Positions 52,223 through 60,738 of a DNA stretch of 64,000 nucleotides are shown one piece after another. This stretch comes from Natrinema saccharevitans. GTDB taxonomy: Archaea; Halobacteriota; Halobacteria; Halobacteriales; Natrialbaceae. The translations under genes and the position numbers were made by a program. Below the pieces are notes generated by a model. That model ran no database searches. It was given only the letters and a program-made list of their open reading frames with translations, and was not told the DNA's origin. The stretch's first letter is position 1. Every line of letters starts with the position of its first letter. The stretch covers positions 2,604,001 to 2,668,000 of the forward strand of contig NZ_LWLN01000001.1 in the NCBI RefSeq assembly GCF_001953745.1, read 5' to 3'.

Positions 52223-53238
52223 TCCTCGAGCAGCGCCCGGACGGCCGCCGGGTCGGCCGTGTCGCCCGTCCCGACGAAGTGTGCCGCACAGGCGTTGGCG
52301 AGCGACAGCGCCGACTCGAGGGAGTACCCGCGGGCCAGCGCGCAGGTCAGCCCGGCCGAGAACCGGTCGCCGGCACCGGTCGTTCGGCGCGGCTCGCCGG
52401 TGTCGTACATCTCCGCGACGGCGGTCTCGGCCCGCGTCGCGCCGACGGCCGCGTCCGCGCCGTGGAAGACGACGCCGGTGAGACCGAGCGCAGCGCGAAG
52501 CGCGGCCAGCGATTCGGCGATGGGGTCGGCGTCGACGTCGACTGCGCGCGCGGCGGCCCGAAACTCCGTCGAGTTCACGCTCAGGACCACCTCGAGCGAG
52601 CCGTCGGCCCGGTCGACCCGCGAGAGCGCGTCGAACAGCCCCTCGAGCGCGGCCGGGTCGACGGTCTCGATCGGTCCGGGATCGACGACGATCGGAAGCG
52701 GATCCGCGGGCGGGGTCGCCGCCAGCCGGTCGAAGACGGTGGTGAGGCCCCGGACCGAAACCCAGTTCGTACAGCACAGCGCGTCCGCGGCGACGAGCCG
52801 GTCCCAGTCGACGACCGCGAGCAGCTCCGCGAGTCCCCAGTCCTCGGCCGGCCCCGGTTCGGCGAGCTGGAGTTCGTCCCCGCCGACGTCGACGACGCGG
52901 ACCGTCGCCGGCGATCCCATCGAGCGCGTCTCGAACGGAAAGTCGGACAACACCGGATGATCGAGGTGGCCGATAAGCGTCGCCCGATCGCCGAGGGCGT
53001 GTACCTGCCGCGCCGCGTTGACCGCCTGCCCGCCCGGCCGAACGGCCGTCGGCTCGAGCGAGAACGTGCGGTCGCCGGCCGCGAGCCGGTCGGCGAACGC
53101 GTCGGCCGATTCGAAGCGGTCGCCGCCCGAGCCACCCAGCGCGTACCAGCGATCGACGCTGCCGTCGGGAAGCGCGACGACGCGTCTGGGGTCGTCGTGT
53201 TCGAGGGTTGCCGGACGGTCGCGACGGTCGTCGCTCAC
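52219..53238 (-). CDS. PfkB family carbohydrate kinase
   Basis: 339 aa. The first PfkB signature is AVRPGGQAVNAARQVHALGDRATLIGHLG-like (about 65-92), and the ATP/catalytic signature RRTTGAGDRFSAGLTCALARG near 285 holds the catalytic Asp. The N-terminus has VVALPDGSVDRWYALGGSGGDRFESADAF. The substrate may be a sugar, nucleoside or keto-deoxy sugar acid; the sequence does not say. It begins with GTG at 53238; the frame is open further upstream but is Arg-rich there. It ends in a four-base CTAG overlap with the DHH gene. Confidence 0.85.
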   Translation of the reverse strand: MSDDRRDRPATLEHDDPRRVVALPDGSVDRWYALGGSGGDRFESADAFADRLAAGDRTFSLEPTAVRPGGQAVNAARQVHALGDRATLIGHLDHPVLSDFPFETRSMGSPATVRVVDVGGDELQLAEPGPAEDWGLAELLAVVDWDRLVAADALCCTNWVSVRGLTTVFDRLAATPPADPLPIVVDPGPIETVDPAALEGLFDALSRVDRADGSLEVVLSVNSTEFRAAARAVDVDADPIAESLAALRAALGLTGVVFHGADAAVGATRAETAVAEMYDTGEPRRTTGAGDRFSAGLTCALARGYSLESALSLANACAAHFVGTGDTADPAAVRALLED

Positions 53239-53352
53239 GGTCGGAACTCGTCGCCCGCGGCCAAAAGACACCGGCCGGCGCGGCGAAGGTCGGTTCGAAC
53301 GGCGGCCCGTCCGGTCCTCGCGGACCGGCCGCAACGGCACGCGTGACGGCCG

Positions 53353-53523
53353 TTACCGGATCTCTTTCCACTCATCCGCACAGTCGGGACAGATACGGAC
53401 CGTCTTGATCTCGTCCGGGTCGTTTTCGGTCTTCAGGGGCTTCTCGCACTCGCCACAGACGAGCCGGTCGTAGGTGTCCTTCTCGAGTTCGCCGTCGCGG
53501 AGTGCCTTCCGGACAGATTTCAT
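53353..53523 (-). CDS. Small zinc finger protein (HVO_0758 family)
   Basis: 56 aa. MKSVRKALRDGELEKDTYD is a basic amphipathic start; Cys-x2-Cys in RLVCGECEKPLK near 22-25 and Cys-x2-Cys in RICPDCADEW near 44-47 form the zinc site. This is the haloarchaeal mini zinc-finger family named after HVO_0758 in Haloferax. Its role is unknown; related tiny proteins affect biofilm or swarming. The ATG at 53523 gives a compact protein, and the longer open frame in this region is Arg/Ser-rich and rejected. Confidence 0.88.
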   Translation of the reverse strand: MKSVRKALRDGELEKDTYDRLVCGECEKPLKTENDPDEIKTVRICPDCADEWKEIR

Positions 53524-53639
53524 GTTCGCCCTGTAGGAAGGTGGGGAAGAAAAAGACCCGTGCTTTCTCGAGTGTCGGTGCGGCGACCGCTTCGGAAACC
53601 GTGACGACGGCGGCGTTCGTCGCCCGCTCGCGACTCGCC

Positions 53640-53721
53640 GATAGTAGCCGCTGCGAGTCACTCCCCACCGGATCGCACGACTGCGCCGCGATCGGTGTGG
53701 CAATCGTTTCAGTGGCGCCAC
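53640..53721. repeat. Family B palindrome, inverted copy
   Basis: Read on the minus strand it matches the copy at 54879-54962 over its whole length (ACTGAAACGATTGCCAC, then GTCGTGCGATC), with the left end TGGCGCCACTGAA. On the plus strand it starts GATAGTAGCCGCTG. It lies upstream of the GT81-like gene, facing the copy at that gene's end. Confidence 0.8.
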
Positions 53722-53743
53722 GACACCTGGCCGGATCCGTGGC

Positions 53744-53752
53744 CGTTTTACC
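53744..53752 (+). promoter_or_regulatory. TATA-like box for the GT81-like gene
   Basis: CGTTTTACC lies 23-31 bases before the ATG at 53775, between the family B repeat and the gene. Confidence 0.45.
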
Positions 53753-53774
53753 GATCCGGCCGAAGACCTCACCG

Positions 53775-54893
53775 ATGGAGTACGTCCAGGAGCGGATCGC
53801 GACGCTCCACGAGTTCGGCGAGGCGGGGACGGCCGAGGGGGCCCGCTCGAGCGCGGCCGACGCGGTCGCCGAGACGGCCGTCGTCGTCCCCATGGCCGGC
53901 CGCGAACTGGAGAGCCCCGCCGCCGCGCGTGTCCTCGACGAACTCGAGCGCCTCGAGCCCGCGCCGGCCGCGGTCTTCGTTCCGGTCCGCGCCGAGCCTA
54001 ACCGGATCGGGCCGTTCCGGGAGTGGCTGGCCTCGTTTTCCCTGCCGATCCGGCTCCTCTGGTGTAACGCACCGGGCGTGGAGACGCTGTTCGCCGAGGC
54101 GGGGCTCGACGGCGGGTTCGGTAAGGGCCGTGACGTCTGGCTGGCGCTTGGCCCCGCCGCCGAGGTCGGCGACGCGGTCGTCGTCCACGACGCCGACGCC
54201 CGTAGCTACGAGGCCGAACACGTCCGCCGCTTGCTCGCGCCGCTGCAACTGGAGTTCGACTTCGCGAAGGGGTACTACGCCCGCGTCGAAGACGGGCGAC
54301 TCTACGGGCGGCTCTTCCGGCTGTTCTACGCGCCGCTCGTGCGGGCGCTGGCCGACGCCCACGACGCCCCGATCCTCGACTATCTCGGAGCGTTTCGCTA
54401 CGCACTGGCCGGCGAGTTCGCCGCAACCGCGTCGCTGGCCCGCCGACTGCGCGCCCCGCGGGCGTGGGGACTCGAGGTCGGGACGCTGGGCGACGCCTTC
54501 GGAGTCGCCGGGTTCGACGGCTCCGCGCAGGTCGATCTGGGCCGGCACGTCCACGACCACCGCGCGGTCGCCGGCGACGCCGGCCTCGAGGGGATGAGCA
54601 GGGAGGTGGCCGCGACGCTCCTCGGCGTCCTCGAGGACCACGGCGTCGAGCCCGCTTACGGGAGCCTGTCGGAGCGCTACCGGGCCGCGGGCGAGGAACT
54701 GATCGCCCAGTATCGGGCCGACGCGGCGTTCAACGGGCTCGACTACGAGCCCGCGGCCGAGCGGGACCAGCTCGCCCGCTACGCCGAGTCGATCGCACCG
54801 CCGGGGGCCGACGCGCGGCTGCCGCGCTGGACCGAGGCCCCGTTCGCGCCGGCCGACGTGCTGGCAGCGGCCCGTCCTTATCGTAGCCACTGA
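53775..54893 (+). CDS. GT81-like glycosyltransferase (glucosyl-3-phosphoglycerate synthase-like)
   Basis: 372 aa. The nucleotide-sugar fold has TAVVVPMAGRELESP near 36, VFVPVRAEPNRIGPFREWL near 66, a DxD-type motif in VVVHDADARSYEAEHV near 137, FAKGYYARVEDGRLYGRLFRLFYAPLVRAL near 162, and LGAFRYALAGEFAATAS and RAWGLEVGTLGDAF, which match the GT81 family. It would join a sugar to a phosphoglycerate or similar acceptor, for compatible solutes or glycans. The final codons (TATCGTAGCCACTGA) and the stop come from a family B repeat, so its natural C-terminus may have been changed. Confidence 0.75.
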   Translation: MEYVQERIATLHEFGEAGTAEGARSSAADAVAETAVVVPMAGRELESPAAARVLDELERLEPAPAAVFVPVRAEPNRIGPFREWLASFSLPIRLLWCNAPGVETLFAEAGLDGGFGKGRDVWLALGPAAEVGDAVVVHDADARSYEAEHVRRLLAPLQLEFDFAKGYYARVEDGRLYGRLFRLFYAPLVRALADAHDAPILDYLGAFRYALAGEFAATASLARRLRAPRAWGLEVGTLGDAFGVAGFDGSAQVDLGRHVHDHRAVAGDAGLEGMSREVAATLLGVLEDHGVEPAYGSLSERYRAAGEELIAQYRADAAFNGLDYEPAAERDQLARYAESIAPPGADARLPRWTEAPFAPADVLAAARPYRSH

Positions 54894-54962
54894 AACGATT
54901 GCCACGCCGATCGCGACGGCGTCGTGCGATCTGGTGTGCAATGACTGTCAGTGGCTACGATA
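54879..54962. repeat. Family B palindrome, copy overlapping the glycosyltransferase end
   Basis: 84 bases with terminal arms TATCGTAGCCACTGA (54879-54893) and TCAGTGGCTACGATA (54948-54962). The left arm encodes the last four residues (YRSH) and the stop of the preceding gene. The centre holds GTCGTGCGATC and GGTGTGCA. Confidence 0.85.
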
Positions 54963-55025
54963 CCGGGACCGTCGTACCGATTCGCGCTCGCAAGACTAAT
55001 CCACTCACCGCTCCTTGCACCCCGT

Positions 55026-55517
55026 ATGGACGCGACCGCCGACGAACTGGCCGGCGTGGTCGATCTCTTCGGCGGGCTGACCCGCACGGAACTCGAGCGG
55101 GCGCTCGCCGAGGCCGCCTACCGCGCCGACGGGGGGTCGATCGAGGCGGCGGCCCTCGAGACGGCGATCGAGGACGCCCTCGAGTCGTTCGCGCTCGTGC
55201 GGTACGAGCCCGACGGGGACGACGTGGGACCCGACGGCGAGGCGCTGCTGGTCGCCGGCCCGACTGCCTTTCCGACGGTTCCGGAGTACGCCGAGGACGT
55301 CCCCCACATCCTCGAGGTCGATCGCCGACGGCCCGACCGCGAGCCGCTCGGCGAGGCCGCCGGCGAACGGCTTCGCGAGGCCGTCGATTCGGCCGTCGAC
55401 GCGGAGAACGCCGAACGGATCCGGACCCTGATCGACGTCACCTACGACCTCGAGGCGTGGGCCCCGATCGATTGCACCGACGAACGCCGGCGACTGGAGG
55501 CGCGACTCGAGGAATGA
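55026..55517 (+). CDS. Uncharacterised haloarchaeal protein (probably DUF7109)
   Basis: 163 aa, acidic and helical. The start LAGVVDLFGGLTRTELERALAEAAYRADGGS is followed by ALETAIEDALESFALVRYE, then VAGPTAFPTVPEYAEDVPHILEVDRRRPDREPLG in parts. A helix-turn-helix-like first segment suggests nucleic-acid or protein binding; function unknown. It overlaps the Nudix gene by four bases (ATGA), so the two are co-translated, a linkage I recall in other haloarchaea. ATG 55026 is used; the frame is open into the repeat upstream. Confidence 0.78.
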   Translation: MDATADELAGVVDLFGGLTRTELERALAEAAYRADGGSIEAAALETAIEDALESFALVRYEPDGDDVGPDGEALLVAGPTAFPTVPEYAEDVPHILEVDRRRPDREPLGEAAGERLREAVDSAVDAENAERIRTLIDVTYDLEAWAPIDCTDERRRLEARLEE

Positions 55518-56104
55518 CGCGGCGTTTGACCCTCGGTCCGGTCGCGAGCTACGAGCCGACGGGGATCACCGATCAGGAGTACGACGCGGCCGTCCTCGCG
55601 CCGATCGTCGACCGCGACGGCGAGGATCACCTCCTCTTTACCCGGCGGGCCGACGACCTCGGCGAACACCCCGGGCAGATGAGTTTCCCCGGCGGCGGGG
55701 CCGAACCCAAAGACGGGACGATCCTCGACACCGCGCTCCGGGAGGCCAACGAGGAGATCGGCCTCGAGCGAAGCGAGGCCGAGGTCGTCGGCCAACTCGA
55801 CGACATCCGAACGGTCACCGAGTACGCCGTCACCCCCTTCGTCGCACACGTCCCCGACCGGGAGTACGTCCGCGAGGAGAGCGAGGTCGCCGAGATCGTC
55901 GTCCTCCCGCTGTCGGGGCTGCTCGACCGCTCGAACTACGAGTACGAGCGCCGTTCACATCCCTACTACGGCGAGATCGTCATTCACTACTTCCACGTGA
56001 ACGGCTACACCGTCTGGGGCGCGACCGGCCGGATTCTGGTGCAGCTGCTCGAGCTGGCGACGGACTTCGAAGCGCCCGAGAAGGTCGACCGGTCGGAGTT
56101 CTGA
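55514..56104 (+). CDS. CoA pyrophosphatase (Nudix)
   Basis: 196 aa. The Nudix box lies near residues 58-82: GGGAEPKDGTILDTALREANEEIGL, matching G-x5-E-x7-REUxEExGU with a small offset, and LLFTRRADDLGEHPGQMSFPGG just before it is the CoA-pyrophosphatase signature (LxxTxR..L..H.GQ.SFPGG). It hydrolyses CoA or its degradation products to 4'-phosphopantetheine. The end WGATGRILVQLLELATDF is also typical. Start ATG at 55514 overlaps the stop of the previous gene. Confidence 0.9.
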   Translation: MTRRLTLGPVASYEPTGITDQEYDAAVLAPIVDRDGEDHLLFTRRADDLGEHPGQMSFPGGGAEPKDGTILDTALREANEEIGLERSEAEVVGQLDDIRTVTEYAVTPFVAHVPDREYVREESEVAEIVVLPLSGLLDRSNYEYERRSHPYYGEIVIHYFHVNGYTVWGATGRILVQLLELATDFEAPEKVDRSEF

Positions 56105-56119
56105 GACGGCGACCGACGC

Positions 56120-56590
56120 TCAGAGGCCCTCGAGCGAGCGGACCTTCTGTTCGACGTCCGGCGGGGCGGCGCTGGGCCCGTCGCGGACGCGGTGGTCGGG
56201 GATCAACAGCGGGGCCGGGTTCTCGTCGAGGGCGGTCCGGACGAGGATCAGGTCGTCCTCGTCCTCGTGGTCGAGCCCCGAGGTCATCCGGGCGAGCGTC
56301 TCGACGGAGACCTGCTCGCCGTAGGGGACCGACTGGACGCTCTCGAGGACCGCCCGCCGGTCGGTGGGCATCGTCATCGCGACCTGGACGTCCTCGAAGG
56401 AGACCTGCTCGACGGTGTCGAGGTACTCGAAGATCCGGTCGAGGACGGGGTGGTCGTCCTCGGCGTCGTCGGCCGATATCTCGGGGAACGAGACGCTCAG
56501 GACGCGTCCGCTCGCGGCACCGAGCTGGACGTAGCGATCGAGGTACGACGATTCCCGCGCGTAGATTCCGGCCTCCGTGACGTCGTCCAT
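56120..56590 (-). CDS. MGMT-family protein without the active Cys (alkyltransferase-like)
   Basis: 156 aa. The C-terminal half has the O6-alkylguanine DNA alkyltransferase DNA-binding fold: VPYGEQVSVETLARMTSG near 90 and VRTALDENPAPLLIPDHRVRDG near 118-139. In active enzymes the motif is PCHR with the acceptor Cys; here it is IPDHRV, Asp instead of Cys. So it cannot transfer alkyl groups in the usual way and belongs with alkyltransferase-like proteins that may flag damage for repair. The N-terminal part (about 1-80, VTEAGIYARESSYLDRYVQLG) is a haloarchaeal type. Confidence 0.8.
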   Translation of the reverse strand: MDDVTEAGIYARESSYLDRYVQLGAASGRVLSVSFPEISADDAEDDHPVLDRIFEYLDTVEQVSFEDVQVAMTMPTDRRAVLESVQSVPYGEQVSVETLARMTSGLDHEDEDDLILVRTALDENPAPLLIPDHRVRDGPSAAPPDVEQKVRSLEGL

Positions 56591-56744
56591 AGCCGTCCGT
56601 AGGCGAGCCGGGCTTGAATAGCCGCCGGTCCCGACCGATCGGAGCCGAGTCGCGACATCGCGGTCGATCGGACGCCGGCCCGCCTCCGTCCTCGACGCCG
56701 TTCCGTTCGCCATCGACCGTCGACGCCGTCGGGATGGCGCAAGC

Positions 56745-56774
56745 CTTATGTACATATGAGTACGTCGATGTACA
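56745..56774 (+). promoter_or_regulatory. trp operon promoter with two TGTACA sites
   Basis: TATA-like CTTATGTA (56745-56752) overlaps the first of two inverted 7-base half sites, TGTACAT (56749-56755) and ATGTACA (56768-56774), spaced 12 bases apart, just before the trpC ATG at 56778. TGTACA is the TRP-box sequence bound by the archaeal repressor TrpY, so an autoregulated or tryptophan-dependent operator is plausible. No regulator gene next to it was seen. Confidence 0.6.
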
Positions 56775-56777
56775 ATA

Positions 56778-57569
56778 ATGAACTCCAATACGGAACTCGC
56801 CCCGGCAGTACGATCGATCCTCGAGGCCGCTCGGGACCGGTCGGGCGGGGACGGCGTCGTCGACGTCGACGCGCGCTCGCTTCCCGACGCGCTGGCGGCG
56901 GCCGAAGCCGACGGGCGGGTCCCGGTGATCGCAGAGGTGAAGCCGACGAGTCCGACGGCGGCGGGTACCCGCGCCGACGATCCGGTCGAACTCGCGCGGG
57001 CGATGGTCGCGGGCGGCGCGGCGGCGATCTCGGTACTGACCGAGCCGACCCACTTCGACGGCTCGCCGGCGGCGCTGACCCGCGTCCGTGAAGCCGTCGA
57101 CGTCCCCGTGTTGCGCAAGGACTTCGTCCTCGAGGAGGACGGGATGGACGTCGTCGACGCCGACCTGCTCCTGCTGATCGCGCGGTTCGTCGACGACCTC
57201 GATGGGCTGGTCGCCGCGGCCCGCGATCGGGGCTTCCAGCCGCTCGTCGAGGTCCACGACCGGGCGGAACTCGAGCGGGCGATCGACGCGGGCGCGGAGA
57301 TCGTCGGCGTGAACAACCGCGATCTGGCGCGGCTCGAGGTGGACCTCGAAACCTTCGAGTCGGTCGCGCCCGAGGTACCGGACGACGTGACGCTGATCGC
57401 CGAGAGCGGGATTTCGTCGCCGGCCGACGCCCGGCGGATGCGCGCGGCGGGTGCCGACGCCCTGCTGGTCGGCAGCGCGATCATGGACCACGGTGCGGGC
57501 GACAGCGACGTGACCGAGAACACGCGGCGGCTCGCGCGGGCGGAATCGACGGAGACGGAGCAGATATGA
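56778..57569 (+). CDS. trpC: Indole-3-glycerol phosphate synthase
   Basis: 263 aa TIM barrel. Motifs: [16 protein letters not shown] near 53 (catalytic Glu and Lys), [14 protein letters not shown] near 85, [12 protein letters not shown] near 112 (second catalytic Lys), [12 protein letters not shown] near 158, [15 protein letters not shown] near 178 and [16 protein letters not shown] near 205. It closes the indole ring in tryptophan synthesis. It starts just after two TGTACA half sites and overlaps trpB by four bases (ATGA), so trpCBA is one operon. Confidence 0.96.
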   Translation: MNSNTELAPAVRSILEAARDRSGGDGVVDVDARSLPDALAAAEADGRVPVIAEVKPTSPTAAGTRADDPVELARAMVAGGAAAISVLTEPTHFDGSPAALTRVREAVDVPVLRKDFVLEEDGMDVVDADLLLLIARFVDDLDGLVAAARDRGFQPLVEVHDRAELERAIDAGAEIVGVNNRDLARLEVDLETFESVAPEVPDDVTLIAESGISSPADARRMRAAGADALLVGSAIMDHGAGDSDVTENTRRLARAESTETEQI

Positions 57570-58900
57570 GCAGTGACACAGACATGAGTACGGAACGCGA
57601 ACACGACGACGGCGACTCCGGACGGACGGGCACCTTCGGCGACTACGGCGGCCAGTACGTCCCCGAAGCGTTGATGCCGGCCCTGCAGGAACTCGAGGAC
57701 GCCTACGAGCGGTACGTCCTCGAGAACGAGGACGGCTTCATGGACGAGTTCCGCGAGCGGATGCGCGATTTCGGCGGGCGGCCGACGCCGCTCCAGCGCG
57801 CGGACCGACTGAGCGAGCGCTACGACCGCGAGGTCTATCTCAAGCGCGAGGACCTGCTCCACGGCGGGGCCCACAAGCTCAACAACGCGCTGGGACAGGT
57901 CCTGCTCGCCAAGTACATGGGCAAAGAGCGGATCATCGCCGAGACCGGCGCGGGCCAACACGGCACCGCGACGGCGATGGCCGCGGCCCACCTGGACATG
58001 CCCTGCGAGATCTACATGGGCCGGACCGACGTCAACCGCCAGCGCCCGAACGTCTACCGGATGCGGATGAACGGGGCCGAGGTCACCCCCGTCGAGGCCG
58101 GCAGCGCCACGTTGAAGGAGGCGATCAACGAGACGATGCGCGACTGGGCGACGACCGTCGAACGGACCCACTACGTCATCGGCTCCGTCGTCGGCCCGCA
58201 TCCGTTCCCGAAGATGGTCCGGGACTTCCAGGCGGTCATCGGCGACGAGATCCGCGAGCAGATCCGGGAGACGGCGGGGCGACTGCCCGACAGCGTCGTC
58301 GCCTGCGCCGGCGGCGGCTCGAACACGATGGGCACCTTCCACGCGTTCGTCCCCGACGAGGATGTGGATCTCGTCGCCGTCGAGGCCGGCGGCTCGAGCC
58401 TCGAGATCGACGAGGCGGAAGGGCTCGCGCCAAACTCCGCGACGCTGTCGACGGGTACCGACGGCGTCCTCCACGGCGCGATGACGAAGCTCCTGCAGGC
58501 CGGCGACGGCCAGATCGTCGAGTCCCACAGCGTCAGCGCGGGGCTCGACTACGCCGGCGTCGGGCCCGAACTGTCCCATCTCGTCGAGACCGGGCGCGTG
58601 ACGCCCGCGAACGTCGACGACGAGGCCGCGCTCGACGGCTTCCACCGGCTCTCGCGGCTCGAGGGGATCATCCCGGCCCTCGAGTCGAGTCACGCGCTGG
58701 GGTACCTCGAGCGCGCGGCGGGAACCGCCGCGGACGGAGCGAGCGGCGACGAGCCGCGAGCGGAAGCGAACGACGAACTCGGCGACCTCGTCGTCGTCAA
58801 CGTCTCCGGCCGCGGCGACAAGGACCTCGAGACCGTCCTCGAGGAGACCGAGAAGCGCGACCTCGAGGCCGCGCCGGACGTGGAGGTGTTCGACCAGTGA
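57566..58900 (+). CDS. trpB: Tryptophan synthase beta chain
   Basis: 444 aa. A short disordered acidic start precedes [23 protein letters not shown] near 22. The PLP lysine is in GGAHKLNN near 103, the phosphate loop in [10 protein letters not shown] near 250, and [11 protein letters not shown] and [10 protein letters not shown] near the end. It joins indole and serine. A few acidic and Ala/Asp-rich loops (about 405-420) are typical of haloarchaea. It overlaps trpC and trpA by four bases each, allowing translational coupling. Confidence 0.96.
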   Translation: MSSDTDMSTEREHDDGDSGRTGTFGDYGGQYVPEALMPALQELEDAYERYVLENEDGFMDEFRERMRDFGGRPTPLQRADRLSERYDREVYLKREDLLHGGAHKLNNALGQVLLAKYMGKERIIAETGAGQHGTATAMAAAHLDMPCEIYMGRTDVNRQRPNVYRMRMNGAEVTPVEAGSATLKEAINETMRDWATTVERTHYVIGSVVGPHPFPKMVRDFQAVIGDEIREQIRETAGRLPDSVVACAGGGSNTMGTFHAFVPDEDVDLVAVEAGGSSLEIDEAEGLAPNSATLSTGTDGVLHGAMTKLLQAGDGQIVESHSVSAGLDYAGVGPELSHLVETGRVTPANVDDEAALDGFHRLSRLEGIIPALESSHALGYLERAAGTAADGASGDEPRAEANDELGDLVVVNVSGRGDKDLETVLEETEKRDLEAAPDVEVFDQ

Positions 58901-59766
58901 GCGACGAGCCGACCGAGTACGACAGCGACGTCGAGGCCGCGATCCGCGAGAACCATCCCGCGCTGATCACCTACATCACCGCGGGCGACCCCTCGCTCGA
59001 GGATACCGAGGCCTACGTCGAAGCCCTCGATCGCGGCGGCTCGGACCTGATCGAACTCGGGCTGCCGTTCTCGGAGCCGATCGCGGAGGGCCGGACGATT
59101 CAGGACGCCATCAACCGCGCGCTGGCGGCCGGAACGACCCCCGAGGGCTTCTTCGAACTGGTCGACGACCTCGAGACCGAGGCCCCGCTGCTGGTGATGA
59201 CCTACTATAACATGATCCTCCAGTATGGCGATGAGCCGGACGTTCGGCCCTTCGTCGAGCGGGCCGCCGAAGCCGGTCTCTCGGGGATCATCGTCCCCGA
59301 CCTGCCCGCAGAGGAGGCCGAGCCGCTGCGGCGGGCCTGCGACGACAACGGGCTCGACCTCGTCTTCATCATCGCGCCGACGACCGAGGGCGAGCGCCTG
59401 GATCGGATCATGTCACACGTCTCGGGCTTTGCCTACGTGCAGGCCCGACTCGGGACGACGGGCGCACGCGAGAACGTCTCGGGCGCGACCCACGAGAGCC
59501 TCGAGCGCCTCTCCGAGTACGACGTCCCGAAGGCAGTCGGGTTCGGCGTCAGTACGGGCGACCACGCCGCGGAGATCGTCGAGGCCGGGGCCGACGGCGT
59601 CATCGTCGGCAGCGCGCTGGTCGACATCGTAGCCTCGAGCGAGACGCCCGAGGCGGCGGTGGACCGACTCGAGGCCAAAGCCCGGGAACTCAAGCGGGGC
59701 GCACGCCGTGGCGCGGAAACCGTCACGATCGATCCGGAAGATGCACCGGAACCAGAACAGCCATAA
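58897..59766 (+). CDS. trpA: Tryptophan synthase alpha chain
   Basis: 289 aa TIM barrel. [14 protein letters not shown] near 22, [21 protein letters not shown] near 50 (catalytic Glu), the catalytic Asp region in [13 protein letters not shown] near 132, and [29 protein letters not shown] near 212 match the family. It releases indole from indole-3-glycerol phosphate to TrpB. It starts with GTG overlapping the trpB stop (GTGA). Confidence 0.96.
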   Translation: MSDEPTEYDSDVEAAIRENHPALITYITAGDPSLEDTEAYVEALDRGGSDLIELGLPFSEPIAEGRTIQDAINRALAAGTTPEGFFELVDDLETEAPLLVMTYYNMILQYGDEPDVRPFVERAAEAGLSGIIVPDLPAEEAEPLRRACDDNGLDLVFIIAPTTEGERLDRIMSHVSGFAYVQARLGTTGARENVSGATHESLERLSEYDVPKAVGFGVSTGDHAAEIVEAGADGVIVGSALVDIVASSETPEAAVDRLEAKARELKRGARRGAETVTIDPEDAPEPEQP

Positions 59767-59790
59767 CCGATAGCTTGCTACACTCCCGCA

Positions 59791-60585
59791 ATGACCACAG
59801 GAATCGACGCACGACTCGAGCGAATCGGGACGGACGACTCGTACGTGATCGTCCCGATGGACCACGGTATCACGATGGGTCCCGTCCAGGGGCTGAAAGA
59901 CATCGAATCGACGATCGACGGGGTAACCAGCGGCGGGGCCGACGCCGTCCTCACGCAGAAGGGGATCGCGCCCCGCGTTCACGAGAACAAAAACGGGAAG
60001 GGCTACATCGTCCATCTCAACGGCTCGACGACGATCGGGCCGGACGAGCAGGACAAGCGACTGACCGGGACCGTCGAAGAAGCGGTCCGAGTCGGTGCCG
60101 ACGCCGTCTCCTTCCACATCAACGTCGGCTCGAACCACGAGCCCGATCAGATCAGTCAGCTCTCGGAGGTTACCGAGCGGGCCCGCCAGCTCGGGATGCC
60201 GGTGCTGGCGATGGCCTACGCCCGCGGCCCCGGCGTCGACTCGACGGACCCCGAAGCGCTGGGGCACGCGGTTCGGCTCGCCGAGGAACTCGGCGCTGAT
60301 CTCGTCAAGACGGGCTACAGCGGCGACGCCGAGAGCTTCCAGCACGTCGTCGAATCGACCCGGCTGCCGGTCGTCATCGCCGGCGGCTCGAAGGGCAGCG
60401 ACCGCGAGACGATCGAGATGGTCCGCGGCACGATCGACGCCGGCGGTGCCGGCATCTCCATGGGCCGATCGATCTTCCAGCACGAGGACCCCGAAGCCAT
60501 CGCTCGGGCCGTCTCGGGGGTCGTCCACGACGATCTCTCGGTCGACGACGCGCTGGCCGAGGCGGGGCTGGCGCTCGAGGCCTGA
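59791..60585 (+). CDS. 2-amino-3,7-dideoxy-D-threo-hept-6-ulosonate synthase (ADH synthase, class I aldolase family)
   Basis: 264 aa. Class I aldolase barrel: [16 protein letters not shown] near 20, the Schiff-base lysine in [10 protein letters not shown] near 174, and [18 protein letters not shown] near 193. The archaeal AroA'-type aldolases with this signature begin the archaeal route to dehydroquinate from aspartate semialdehyde, so with aroE (27407) and trpCBA it belongs to aromatic amino-acid synthesis. It follows trpA by 24 bases, so it may be in the same operon. A plain fructose-bisphosphate aldolase role is less likely in this context. Confidence 0.88.
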   Translation: MTTGIDARLERIGTDDSYVIVPMDHGITMGPVQGLKDIESTIDGVTSGGADAVLTQKGIAPRVHENKNGKGYIVHLNGSTTIGPDEQDKRLTGTVEEAVRVGADAVSFHINVGSNHEPDQISQLSEVTERARQLGMPVLAMAYARGPGVDSTDPEALGHAVRLAEELGADLVKTGYSGDAESFQHVVESTRLPVVIAGGSKGSDRETIEMVRGTIDAGGAGISMGRSIFQHEDPEAIARAVSGVVHDDLSVDDALAEAGLALEA

Positions 60586-60623
60586 TTCTCGGTTTTCTCT
60601 CCCCGTCGCGTCCGATCGTCTGA

Positions 60624-60702
60624 GACGGTTTACTGTCAGGCAGTACCGGTATACCCGCGACTGTCCTGCGGGGACACCGGGAAACAGTGACGATAATCCG
60701 TA
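60624..60702. repeat. Family A palindrome, diverged copy 3
   Basis: 79 bases starting GACGGTTTACTGTC and ending AATCCGTA, with CCGGTATACCCGCGACTGTCCTGCGGGGACACCGG in parts. It shares the ACTGTCCTGCGG turn with copy 2 (CCGTCCTGCGG). It lies 38 bases after the ADH synthase stop, between convergent genes. Confidence 0.7.
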
Positions 60703-60738
60703 TGACAGCGCTGGTCGGACCGGTTGCGACGCGCAGTT

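Noticed and set aside
56120-58693. An 857-codon minus-strand frame over trpC and trpB
   Set aside because: Only its last 156 codons are a real gene (alkyltransferase-like); the rest is antisense to trp genes and has no domain.
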